This document shows positions 56,909 to 64,000 of a stretch of DNA of 64,000 nucleotides, in pieces; the stretch's first letter is position 1; each line of letters begins with the position of its first letter. The stretch lies in contig JAHRWA010000030.1 in assembly GCA_019090455.1 (NCBI GenBank), forward strand, positions 1 to 64,000, in the 5' to 3' direction. The notes below the pieces were generated by a model, which was not told the origin of the DNA, did no database searches, and saw nothing but the letters and a program-made list of their open reading frames with translations. The stretch is from Pseudomonadales bacterium. GTDB taxonomy: Bacteria > Pseudomonadota > Gammaproteobacteria > Pseudomonadales > DC-out160. Position numbers and translations under genes: made by a program.

Positions 56909-57898
56909 TTACTCGTTATACGCATTAGCAATTAACGTTCCCAACAAGTGGATATGATCAGGCCGCGCATTTAGCGCAGGAACATACTGATAAGCCTCGC
57001 CACCCGCTTCAAGAAATACCGCCTTCAACTGCACTTCTAATTCCTCTAGGGTTTCCAAACAATCTGCTGAAAACGCGGGGGAAACCACATCAATGGATTT
57101 ACCTTTTTCTTTCGGAAACTCCGCTAACATTTCTCTTAGATAGGGCTTCAACCAGGCTTCTCTACCAAATCGAGATTGATACGCTAATGTCCATTGATCT
57201 TCCGCTAGCCCTAGTTCTTTTGCCACCCGCTCTGCTGTCCCAGCACACTCTTCCGGATAAGGGTCTCCCAAATCAGAGTAGCGCTGTGGAATACCATGAA
57301 ATGAAAAAATCAGGTGTTCATTACGTCCGTGTTGCTGCCAATATTCCTGAATTGAATTTTTAACGGCTTCGACATAAAGCGGATGTTGATAATAATTCTT
57401 AATGAACACAAACTCAGGTAGATTCCGCTCTTGAAGCAATACTTTTGCTACCGCATCAAATGCGGCTCCCGTTGAGGTAGCTGAATATTGCGGAAACAAA
57501 GGTAGGAGGATAATCCGCTCGCAGTTTTCCTCTTTCAGGGATTGCAACGCCGATTTTACGGAAGGGTTACCGTAGGTCATTGCCAACTTAATTGCGGGCT
57601 GCTCGCCGCCGCGCTGCTGAAACCACGATTCTAGGGCCGCGCGTTGTGCATTGGCGATTGACCGAATGGGAGATTCATTGTCTTGCCAAATGGCCTGATA
57701 TAATTTGGCCACTTTGCGAGGACGCACCCTTAAAATAACGCCATTCAGAATTAGCCACCACAACCATCGCGGCAAATCCACCACACGCCTATCGGAAAGA
57801 AATTCCTTGAGATATCGCCTGACTGCTGGGACTGTAGGCTCATCGGGTGTTCCCAGATTTAACAACAAAACACCCGTTTTCTTTTTTCGTAGCATCAT
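56909..57898 (-). CDS. hemH: Ferrochelatase
   Basis: Inserts ferrous iron into protoporphyrin IX, the last step of protoheme synthesis, at the cytoplasmic membrane surface. The N-terminal GVLLLNLGTPDEPTVPAVRR, the core FSFHGIPQRYSDLGDPYPEE with the catalytic His, and FGREAWLKPYLREML are family signatures. The length of 329 is typical. Heme made here would be needed by the CcmFGHI system encoded just upstream in the window. It is separated from adk by a clear bidirectional terminator. Confidence 0.97.
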   Translation of the reverse strand: MMLRKKKTGVLLLNLGTPDEPTVPAVRRYLKEFLSDRRVVDLPRWLWWLILNGVILRVRPRKVAKLYQAIWQDNESPIRSIANAQRAALESWFQQRGGEQPAIKLAMTYGNPSVKSALQSLKEENCERIILLPLFPQYSATSTGAAFDAVAKVLLQERNLPEFVFIKNYYQHPLYVEAVKNSIQEYWQQHGRNEHLIFSFHGIPQRYSDLGDPYPEECAGTAERVAKELGLAEDQWTLAYQSRFGREAWLKPYLREMLAEFPKEKGKSIDVVSPAFSADCLETLEELEVQLKAVFLEAGGEAYQYVPALNARPDHIHLLGTLIANAYNE

Positions 57899-57959
57899 TA
57901 ACCTAAAGGAAAGCTTGTATCTCTCAATACTATACCCAATTAAAAAAGCGCGCCCATTA

Positions 57960-57990
57960 AAAAAGCCGAATCAATTAAACTCGGCTTTTT
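57960..57990. terminator. Bidirectional intrinsic terminator hemH/adk
   Basis: A perfect 10-bp inverted repeat (AAAAAGCCGA and its complement TCGGCTTTTT) with an 11-base loop, carrying an A run on one side and a T run on the other. It sits between adk and hemH, 50 bp past adk, and would end adk transcription on the minus strand. Confidence 0.85.
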
Positions 57991-58041
57991 GAAAATACTA
58001 TTAGGCATTCACTTCGCGAATCGATCACTCCCGTTCGAAAT

Positions 58042-58755
<714 letters not shown>

Positions 58756-58884
58756 CAAACCAATGAATTTAGAGCATGAAAGGTAAACCTCGCGCTGAAG
58801 CAAATCTCAGCCGCTGGGCGACCCACCTTACACAGCTCAAATAAGAGTTTCAAGCCACAAATACGTACGCCAATAAGCCGCTGT

Positions 58885-60300
58885 TTATAAAACAGAATCT
58901 ATCACAAGCTTAACCGGATATTTGGCAGGATCGGACTTCAGATCCTTAAGCTTTACAAGCTTAGCAGATGCTTGAAAATCACCACTCGTGGCTGTTGGCT
59001 GCCCGGATTTTGATATCCTCGCCTCTAGTCTTACTTGATCGAAATTTGAGAGCTTGAATCTCGCCGTCACGGCAGTACTGTCATCCAAAGTCACTAGCAT
59101 CGGAAAAGCCAAATCGGTTCTTTTCACCGCTGCCACAGGCATGGGAGGCCCATCCACCGCTTTAGCAAAAATAAACAAAATATCCGTCGAATTCACTTTC
59201 GACAGTAGCGTAGGGGAAATATCCACCATCACTTTGATTTCAGTCAATCGCCCTTCGAATTGGACATTCGAATCACTTTTTTCAATCGGCTTTAATTGAG
59301 TTGAGGATGCTTCTGATCTGGTTGGAGAACCAGGCCTACCCGCCAGTTTTTCCCGCGCTAGTGCAATACTCTTTTGCAAGGCAAGTTTGCCTTTGCTAGA
59401 CCGTTCGGTTGTCCCTTGCCCCTCTCCTAGCTGCAACATCATCTGCCAAGCATCAATGGCCTCTTGGTACAAACCTGCGGAAAAAGAGGACATCCCTTTC
59501 AACATTAATGCATTTGCATTGTTGGGCTCGCGATGTAATATCGCTGCGATCAACTGACGACTTTCATCATCTAATCGCCCTTTCGCCGAATAGATTTTGG
59601 CACCCGCCACCCCTAACATTACCTCGATATCCATAGGTGATATCTGGTAAGCCTTTTCAAAAGCCTCCAAGGCTAGCTCCGGCATATCCACTTGCTGATA
59701 GGCTTTCCCTAATATCACCCAGCCCGCTACATTGCCGGCATCAGTTTGCAAACGAGATTGCAGCGATCGAATAAAATCGGCATAACTGTACTCAAGCTTG
59801 TCATCAGGAGTGCCTAACCCATAAAGCGTCTGATCCAAAACGGGCCGCATTTTCTCTTGTAGGGCAATCCACTCTGTACTGCGCTCGTCATGTACGAAGA
59901 AGCCATAAAAACCGAAAACAGAGGCGGCGAAAACCACCGTAACAACAAGCCCAACCGTAACACCTTGTCCACGACTCATTTGAGTCGACGCATTTGAAAA
60001 ATGGGCAGATTGACCTGTATTCACAACTTCTTGTTCTGGAATATCGGACAATAAAGTGCTTTGTAGCTCTATTTCCAATTCACCAAATTGCTTTTCGTCA
60101 ATGGTGCCTAGGCGAAGTTCAGATTGCAGCTCCAACAATCTCTCTTTGTAAATTGAGGTATTTAATTGTGCTCTAGACTCTTCGTCTGAGGCATCTTTGA
60201 CCCCACTTTCCGTCGCTTTATCGGTCCGCAGTAAAGGCCATAAGATGAAAGCGAGAGCTAGCACTATCAGACCAACATAAACTATCCATAATGCACTCAC
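58885..60300 (-). CDS. ccmI: Cytochrome c biogenesis protein CcmI
   Basis: Apocytochrome c chaperone of the system I maturation pathway. Two N-terminal membrane helices (residues about 4-22 and 112-135) flank a cytoplasmic loop with a leucine-zipper-like segment (LNTSIYKERLLELQSELRLG). The periplasmic part has TPR repeats (WVILGKAYQQVDMPELALEA) and a C-terminal extension of 150 residues typical of the longer CcmI/CycH type. The start is GTG 60300, which overlaps the ccmH stop in TAGTG. Last gene of ccmFGHI. Confidence 0.93.
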   Translation of the reverse strand: MSALWIVYVGLIVLALAFILWPLLRTDKATESGVKDASDEESRAQLNTSIYKERLLELQSELRLGTIDEKQFGELEIELQSTLLSDIPEQEVVNTGQSAHFSNASTQMSRGQGVTVGLVVTVVFAASVFGFYGFFVHDERSTEWIALQEKMRPVLDQTLYGLGTPDDKLEYSYADFIRSLQSRLQTDAGNVAGWVILGKAYQQVDMPELALEAFEKAYQISPMDIEVMLGVAGAKIYSAKGRLDDESRQLIAAILHREPNNANALMLKGMSSFSAGLYQEAIDAWQMMLQLGEGQGTTERSSKGKLALQKSIALAREKLAGRPGSPTRSEASSTQLKPIEKSDSNVQFEGRLTEIKVMVDISPTLLSKVNSTDILFIFAKAVDGPPMPVAAVKRTDLAFPMLVTLDDSTAVTARFKLSNFDQVRLEARISKSGQPTATSGDFQASAKLVKLKDLKSDPAKYPVKLVIDSVL

Positions 60301-60896
60301 TATTTACCTTCCTCGTTAACGCTCTCAACTGATACTTTGTGTTTGTCTTTATCGATGTCGTTACTATTAATTTTACTATCGCCTTGGGTTTCTATTTGCT
60401 CTGCCTCTTTGACATAGGTTTTTAATAATTGCGCAACTCGTTGCGTATCCACTGACTGAGGCCGATTCGCTGTTTTCTTTGCTTTGCTCGTCACTCGAAA
60501 AACAATGACACTAAACGCAATCAACAACACACATAAAGGCCCAAACCACAAAAACCACGTACTGGGATTCATCGGTGGACGATAGGATACAAAGTCCCCG
60601 AAGCGATCCACTAAGTACTGTGTAATCTCAGCATCGCTCATCCCTTCATTTATTAATTTATACACCCTATCTTTTAAGTCTTTCGCAAGGGGGGCACTGG
60701 AATCGGCGATATTTTGATTTTGACATTTAGGACAGCGCAGCTCTTCAATTAGGCTTTTAAACCGACGCTCCTTTTCTCTATCACCCGCAAAATCATAAGC
60801 TTCTATAGCAGCATAAACCCCGGAAGCAGGAACTAAGAGAATACTCAACAAGAGCAGCGTACAACAAACAATAAGAGGCAGTAATTTAGTGCTCAT
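60300..60896 (-). CDS. ccmH: Cytochrome c maturation protein CcmH
   Basis: Membrane-anchored thiol-disulphide protein that keeps apocytochrome cysteines reduced and works with CcmF and CcmG. A signal-anchor (LPLIVCCTLLLLSILLV) is followed by the hallmark RCPKCQNQN with Cys55 and Cys58, then KLINEGMSDAEITQYLVDRF and a second membrane helix (STWFLWFGPLCVLLIAF). A C-terminal hydrophilic tail of about 60 residues extends beyond the minimal CcmH. ATG overlaps the ccmG stop (ATGA), with GGGAG upstream. Confidence 0.96.
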   Translation of the reverse strand: MSTKLLPLIVCCTLLLLSILLVPASGVYAAIEAYDFAGDREKERRFKSLIEELRCPKCQNQNIADSSAPLAKDLKDRVYKLINEGMSDAEITQYLVDRFGDFVSYRPPMNPSTWFLWFGPLCVLLIAFSVIVFRVTSKAKKTANRPQSVDTQRVAQLLKTYVKEAEQIETQGDSKINSNDIDKDKHKVSVESVNEEGK

Positions 60897-61486
60897 TGTC
60901 TCCCCTCTTCTTGTTTAGCATTTAAGTGAACTAACTCGCCTTTTTGCTTAGATACTAAAGCCAGCATCTTTGGCTCTAATATCGTTTTCCAAACTTTATC
61001 ATTTACTTCCCCTACATGACGATACTGAACATAACCATCGGCATCTAGCAGGTAAGTCTCCGGCGCACCATAGACACCAAGATCTAGCCCTAAGTCGCCT
61101 GTTTCATCAAAAACAGTGAGGCGATAAGGGTCGCCGAGCTTAGCGAGATAATTTAAAGCCGCCTCGCGCTCATCCTTGTAATTGAGGCCATAAATAACAA
61201 CACCACTCTCAGCCAACGTATTCAATGCCGAGTGCTCTACCCGACAGGTAGGACACCACGTCGCCCAAACATTTAATAAAGCGGGCTGACCTTGCAATTG
61301 TATTTCAGTGACGCGCTGTTTTTCATCACTGAGCAGGGTAAGAGAAAACTCCGGCAATGGCTTACCTAACCTGGCGGATGGCAACAGCGAAGAATCAGTA
61401 CCGATGGCAAAAAAGAAGACTAGCGCCAGGGCAGTAAACACCACAAGTGGAAAGCCGAAGAGCAAGTTACGCGTTATTGTTGACAT
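60893..61486 (-). CDS. ccmG: Thiol-disulphide oxidoreductase CcmG/DsbE
   Basis: Periplasmic membrane-anchored thioredoxin-like reductant of the cytochrome c maturation pathway. After one N-terminal helix (residues about 9-28) the thioredoxin fold contains the active site NVWATWCPTCRVEHSAL, with Cys78 and Cys81 in WCPTC. The extra strand LNYKDEREAALNYLAKLG and the GAPETYLLDADGYVQYRHVG segment are typical of CcmG. AAGGT precedes the ATG. It lies between ccmF (9 bp before) and ccmH (overlapping). Confidence 0.96.
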   Translation of the reverse strand: MSTITRNLLFGFPLVVFTALALVFFFAIGTDSSLLPSARLGKPLPEFSLTLLSDEKQRVTEIQLQGQPALLNVWATWCPTCRVEHSALNTLAESGVVIYGLNYKDEREAALNYLAKLGDPYRLTVFDETGDLGLDLGVYGAPETYLLDADGYVQYRHVGEVNDKVWKTILEPKMLALVSKQKGELVHLNAKQEEGRQ

Positions 61487-61495
61487 AGTTCTACC

Positions 61496-63433
61496 TTATT
61501 TTGCTAAACGATATCGTCGATCACTAATAGCAAGCAAACCACCTAATGCCATTAATAGCGCACCTCCCCAAACCCATCGCATCAGCGGTTTGACATAGAT
61601 ACGAATGGCCCAAGACCCATCACCCAAGGACTCTCCTAGCGCCACATACAAGTCTCGGAATAAGCCCCCATCAATAGCCGCTTCCGTCATCATGCTGGTC
61701 TGCACATGATAAGCTCTTTTTTCCGGAGTCAACTCAGCAACAAACGCACCGTCGCGGCTAATGGTAAAATGGCCCCGCTGCGCTTGATAATTAGGTCCAG
61801 CGACCGAAGTGATACCCTTGAATTTAAATTCATATCCACCCACAGACACGGTCTCATCCGTTGCCAATCGCACATCTCTTTCCTCACTGTACAGGCTAGT
61901 CACAGCAATACCCGCCACCGCCACCGCCATTCCAATATGGGCCAAAACCATTCCACGATAACTTCGCGTTAAACGTTGATAGCCATGCCACAGTCCTCGC
62001 CTAGAACTGGACATTTTTTTCACCATATCTGCCAAGCTATTCAGCACCACCCAAGCCACCAATACCAAGGCGATACTCACACTCACCTGATAATCTCCCA
62101 CTAAAAAAAGAGGTGCAATCACACCAAATGCGATCGCTATAGCCATCCACTTCCACATTGGTTTAAGCAAAGCTTGAACACCATGTCGTTTCCATCGGAC
62201 CAGCGAGCCCACCCCCATGAACACCATCAATATCAAAGCGACAGGAACAAATACCAGATTAAAATAAGGTGGACCCACTGACACCTTACCTAATCCCAAC
62301 ACCTCAGCCACCAACGGAAACAATGTGCCCAGCAATACGATAAACATGGCAAGCATCAACAATAAATTATTAATCATCAAGAAGACTTCTCGGGAAACTA
62401 ATTCGTACCGGCCTTCCCCTTTCAAGGCTGTGGCCCTCACAGCAAACAACAAAAAGGATCCACCGACGACCACAAACAACAACACCAAAATAAACATACC
62501 GCGAGAAGGATCAGAGGCAAAAGAATGCACGGAAGTCAGCACACCAGACCTCACTAAGAATGTGCCCAATAGGCTGAGAGAAAAAGCGATGATCGCTAAC
62601 AATACCGTCCAGGCTTTGAAAACCGCACGTTTTTCCGTAACAGCCAAAGAATGTATCAGTGCCGTTCCGGCTAACCAGGGTAACAACGACGCATTTTCCA
62701 CCGGGTCCCAAAACCACCACCCACCCCAACCCAGCTCGTAATAGGCCCACCAACTACCCAACGCAATACCAACCGTTAAAAAAGCCCATGCAATCACGGT
62801 CCAAGGACGAGACCAGCGAGCCCAAGCACTATCCAACTGTCCACTCAGCAAACCGGCAATGGCAAAAGCGAATGCCACCGCAAATCCCACATACCCCATA
62901 TACAACATGGGCGGATGCACTATGAGACCAATATCTTGCAGAAGTGGATTCAGGTCACGGCCATTAAGAGGGAAGTCAGGCAACGTCCGATTAAAAGGAT
63001 TAGAAGTCAAAATAGTAAACAACAGTAAACCGATAGATATCATGGCCATTACTGACAACACTCTGGCGATAGCATCCACAGGCAATGCCCTGCTAAATCG
63101 TGCTACCGCTGTGGTCCACCCCGCCAACAGCACAATCCAGAGCAATAAAGAACCTTCATGCCCTCCCCAAACCGCAGACACGCGGTACCAAACCGGCAAC
63201 TGGCTATTGGAATGTGCGACAACATAGCTCACAGTAAAATCATTTTGCACAAAAGCATAGATTAAACAGAAAAAGGACAACAACAAGAACGTACACTGCC
63301 CATAAGCCAATGAACGTGACATGGCCATCAATCGATATTGATGCGTTACCGTTCCCCAAAGCGGAACAACGGCTAAGACCACCGAAAGCATTAAGGCTAT
63401 CACAAGACAAAAATGACCTATTTCAGGAATCAA
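61496..63433 (-). CDS. ccmF: Heme lyase CcmF
   Basis: Large membrane protein that attaches heme to apocytochrome c at the periplasmic face. About 14-15 transmembrane helices. The tryptophan-rich heme-handling WWD motif is WGGWWFWDPVENASLLPWL, and conserved His residues flank it (PPMLYMGY segment and SLAVTEKR). I start it at TTG 63433 (IPEIGHFCLVIAL), because GGAG lies 7 nt upstream and a promoter -10 overlaps the region that a longer frame (to 63487) would occupy. That gives 645 residues, the normal size. ccmABCDE are not adjacent, so they must lie elsewhere. Confidence 0.96.
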   Translation of the reverse strand: MIPEIGHFCLVIALMLSVVLAVVPLWGTVTHQYRLMAMSRSLAYGQCTFLLLSFFCLIYAFVQNDFTVSYVVAHSNSQLPVWYRVSAVWGGHEGSLLLWIVLLAGWTTAVARFSRALPVDAIARVLSVMAMISIGLLLFTILTSNPFNRTLPDFPLNGRDLNPLLQDIGLIVHPPMLYMGYVGFAVAFAFAIAGLLSGQLDSAWARWSRPWTVIAWAFLTVGIALGSWWAYYELGWGGWWFWDPVENASLLPWLAGTALIHSLAVTEKRAVFKAWTVLLAIIAFSLSLLGTFLVRSGVLTSVHSFASDPSRGMFILVLLFVVVGGSFLLFAVRATALKGEGRYELVSREVFLMINNLLLMLAMFIVLLGTLFPLVAEVLGLGKVSVGPPYFNLVFVPVALILMVFMGVGSLVRWKRHGVQALLKPMWKWMAIAIAFGVIAPLFLVGDYQVSVSIALVLVAWVVLNSLADMVKKMSSSRRGLWHGYQRLTRSYRGMVLAHIGMAVAVAGIAVTSLYSEERDVRLATDETVSVGGYEFKFKGITSVAGPNYQAQRGHFTISRDGAFVAELTPEKRAYHVQTSMMTEAAIDGGLFRDLYVALGESLGDGSWAIRIYVKPLMRWVWGGALLMALGGLLAISDRRYRLAK

Positions 63434-63473
63434 CTCACTACTCCAATAAATGGGATAAAAGACACGGCCGCCT

Positions 63474-63501
63474 ATAATAAAGTTCAACCCTTTTTTGTCC
63501 A
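63474..63501 (-). promoter_or_regulatory. Sigma-70-like promoter for ccmFGHI
   Basis: On the minus strand, TGGACA and TATTAT are separated by 16 bp, about 40-65 bp upstream of the ccmF TTG start. The match to consensus is good at both elements, and the placement gives a short leader. Confidence 0.5.
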
Positions 63502-63697
63502 GTCATCCACACTAAATAATGCTTTTTAGGAACATCCGCTTCATATTTTTATGGAAATCGCCCTTGAGGATGGATTAGCCCTCTAGCAATTGTCATTTAG
63601 ATTAGTACGCATTGCTCATATAACCTAGTCGTGCGTTTAACCCGGCTGGGCAATTAACATATGTAGCGGGAAGGAAGGACATCTAATTCGACAGCAC

Positions 63698-63722
63698 ACT
63701 CTCACATTGTCTATGTGAGAGT
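63698..63722. promoter_or_regulatory. Perfect 10-bp inverted repeat upstream of fabA
   Basis: Arms ACTCTCACAT and ATGTGAGAGT around a 5-base loop lie in the divergent ccmF/fabA spacer, about 96 bp upstream of the putative fabA -35. No T tract follows, so a regulator site or RNA stem is more likely than a terminator. It does not look like the FabR or DesT sites I know. Confidence 0.4.
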
Positions 63723-63817
63723 CGATTCTTGTGACGTACTGGGGTAACATCTCCAGTCTTAAAGACGGTCGCGACGGCCCTGCCTGTCCAACAAACAACC
63801 ACGCCTTGTGGTGAATC

Positions 63818-63846
63818 GATACACTGGGTTCCTAGTACCCTATAAT
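63818..63846 (+). promoter_or_regulatory. Probable fabA promoter
   Basis: A perfect TATAAT at 63841-63846 with GATACA at 63818-63823 (three of six consensus bases, ACA end) and a 17-bp spacer. It lies 39 bp before the fabA ATG. Confidence 0.5.
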
Positions 63847-63885
63847 CGATCCAGCTCAGCTCAATATTGAGATATAAAATTTCCA

Positions 63886-64000
63886 ATGGATAGAAAAAAA
63901 GAGTTTACCAAAGAAGAACTATTACAATGTGCGCACGGCGAGATGTTCGGCCCCGGCAACGCACGACTTCCCCTACCCAACATGCTAATGATGGATCGCA
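63886..64000 (+). CDS. fabA: 3-hydroxydecanoyl-ACP dehydratase/isomerase FabA (partial)
   Basis: The window ends 38 codons into this gene. The visible N-terminus reads [16 protein letters not shown] and then [11 protein letters not shown], which matches the opening of FabA (TKEDLL...GELFG...[11 protein letters not shown] in E. coli). FabA dehydrates 3-hydroxydecanoyl-ACP and isomerises the product to the cis-3 form, starting the anaerobic route to unsaturated fatty acids. Catalytic His and Asp lie beyond the window. Its presence supports a gammaproteobacterial or related host; fabB usually follows. Confidence 0.9.
   Translation, partial: MDRKKEFTKEELLQCAHGEMFGPGNARLPLPNMLMMDR

Noticed and set aside
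63683-63886. A minus-strand frame of 67 residues upstream of fabA
   Set aside because: It spans the palindrome and the fabA promoter, has no start signal and resembles no protein.

Overview
The window is chromosomal DNA from a gammaproteobacterium of moderate G+C, most likely a marine Oceanospirillales- or Pseudomonas-like lineage. Three things point there: the long minus-strand block rpsB-tsf-pyrH-frr-uppS-cdsA-dxr-rseP-bamA-skp-lpxD-fabZ-lpxA-lpxB-rnhB-dnaE-tilS, the map-glnD-dapC order on the other side of rpsB, and FabA at the right edge. I cannot name the species from sequence alone.

Layout. 1-1000: a decayed IS91-type transposase and little else. 1-3 kb: a small orphan reading frame, a DUF3014 membrane protein and, divergently, a DUF1499 lipoprotein. 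3-24 kb (minus): one near-continuous housekeeping block running from translation (rpsB, tsf, frr), nucleotide and isoprenoid supply (pyrH, uppS, dxr), CDP-diacylglycerol synthesis (cdsA), outer-membrane assembly (rseP, bamA, skp) and lipid A synthesis (lpxD, fabZ, lpxA, lpxB) to replication (rnhB, dnaE) and tRNA modification (tilS). accA, usually found between dnaE and tilS in this class, is absent. 24-29 kb (plus): map, glnD and dapC. 29.6-33.3 kb: an accessory membrane/glycan island with two proteins of unknown family, a 6-TM protein and a membrane-anchored sialidase-like protein, inserted between dapC and dapE. 33.5-36 kb: dapE-rlmA plus a small coupled gene. 36-42 kb: prsT-prsK-prsR, the lipoprotein and two-component regulatory trio of the PEP-CTERM/exosortase system, without an exosortase nearby. 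42-51 kb: a ZntR-like regulator, an HDOD protein, a GST-like protein, a Gld-type ABC exporter and a diguanylate cyclase. 51-58.7 kb: rsmJ, uppP, tsaB, yoaA, mobA, hemH and adk. 58.9-63.4 kb: ccmFGHI for cytochrome c maturation. 63.9 kb: the start of fabA.

The most unusual signal is not a gene. Many intergenic spacers, and a few coding loops, carry short imperfect tandem repeats of 8-21 bp, mostly 12-19 bp, in 2-5 copies. Each locus has its own unit sequence. They are too irregular and too few for CRISPR and unlike dispersed REP/ERIC elements. Two arrays of identical period and copy number (18 bp x 4) precede prsT and prsR and share an AGTACTA core.

Functionally the window is dominated by cell-envelope supply. 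uppS and uppP make and recycle the lipid carrier, dxr feeds the isoprenoid pathway, dapC and dapE make diaminopimelate for peptidoglycan, lpx/fabZ/fabA serve lipid A and fatty acids, and bamA/skp/rseP serve outer-membrane proteins. prsTKR and the sialidase-like island may link to surface polysaccharide.
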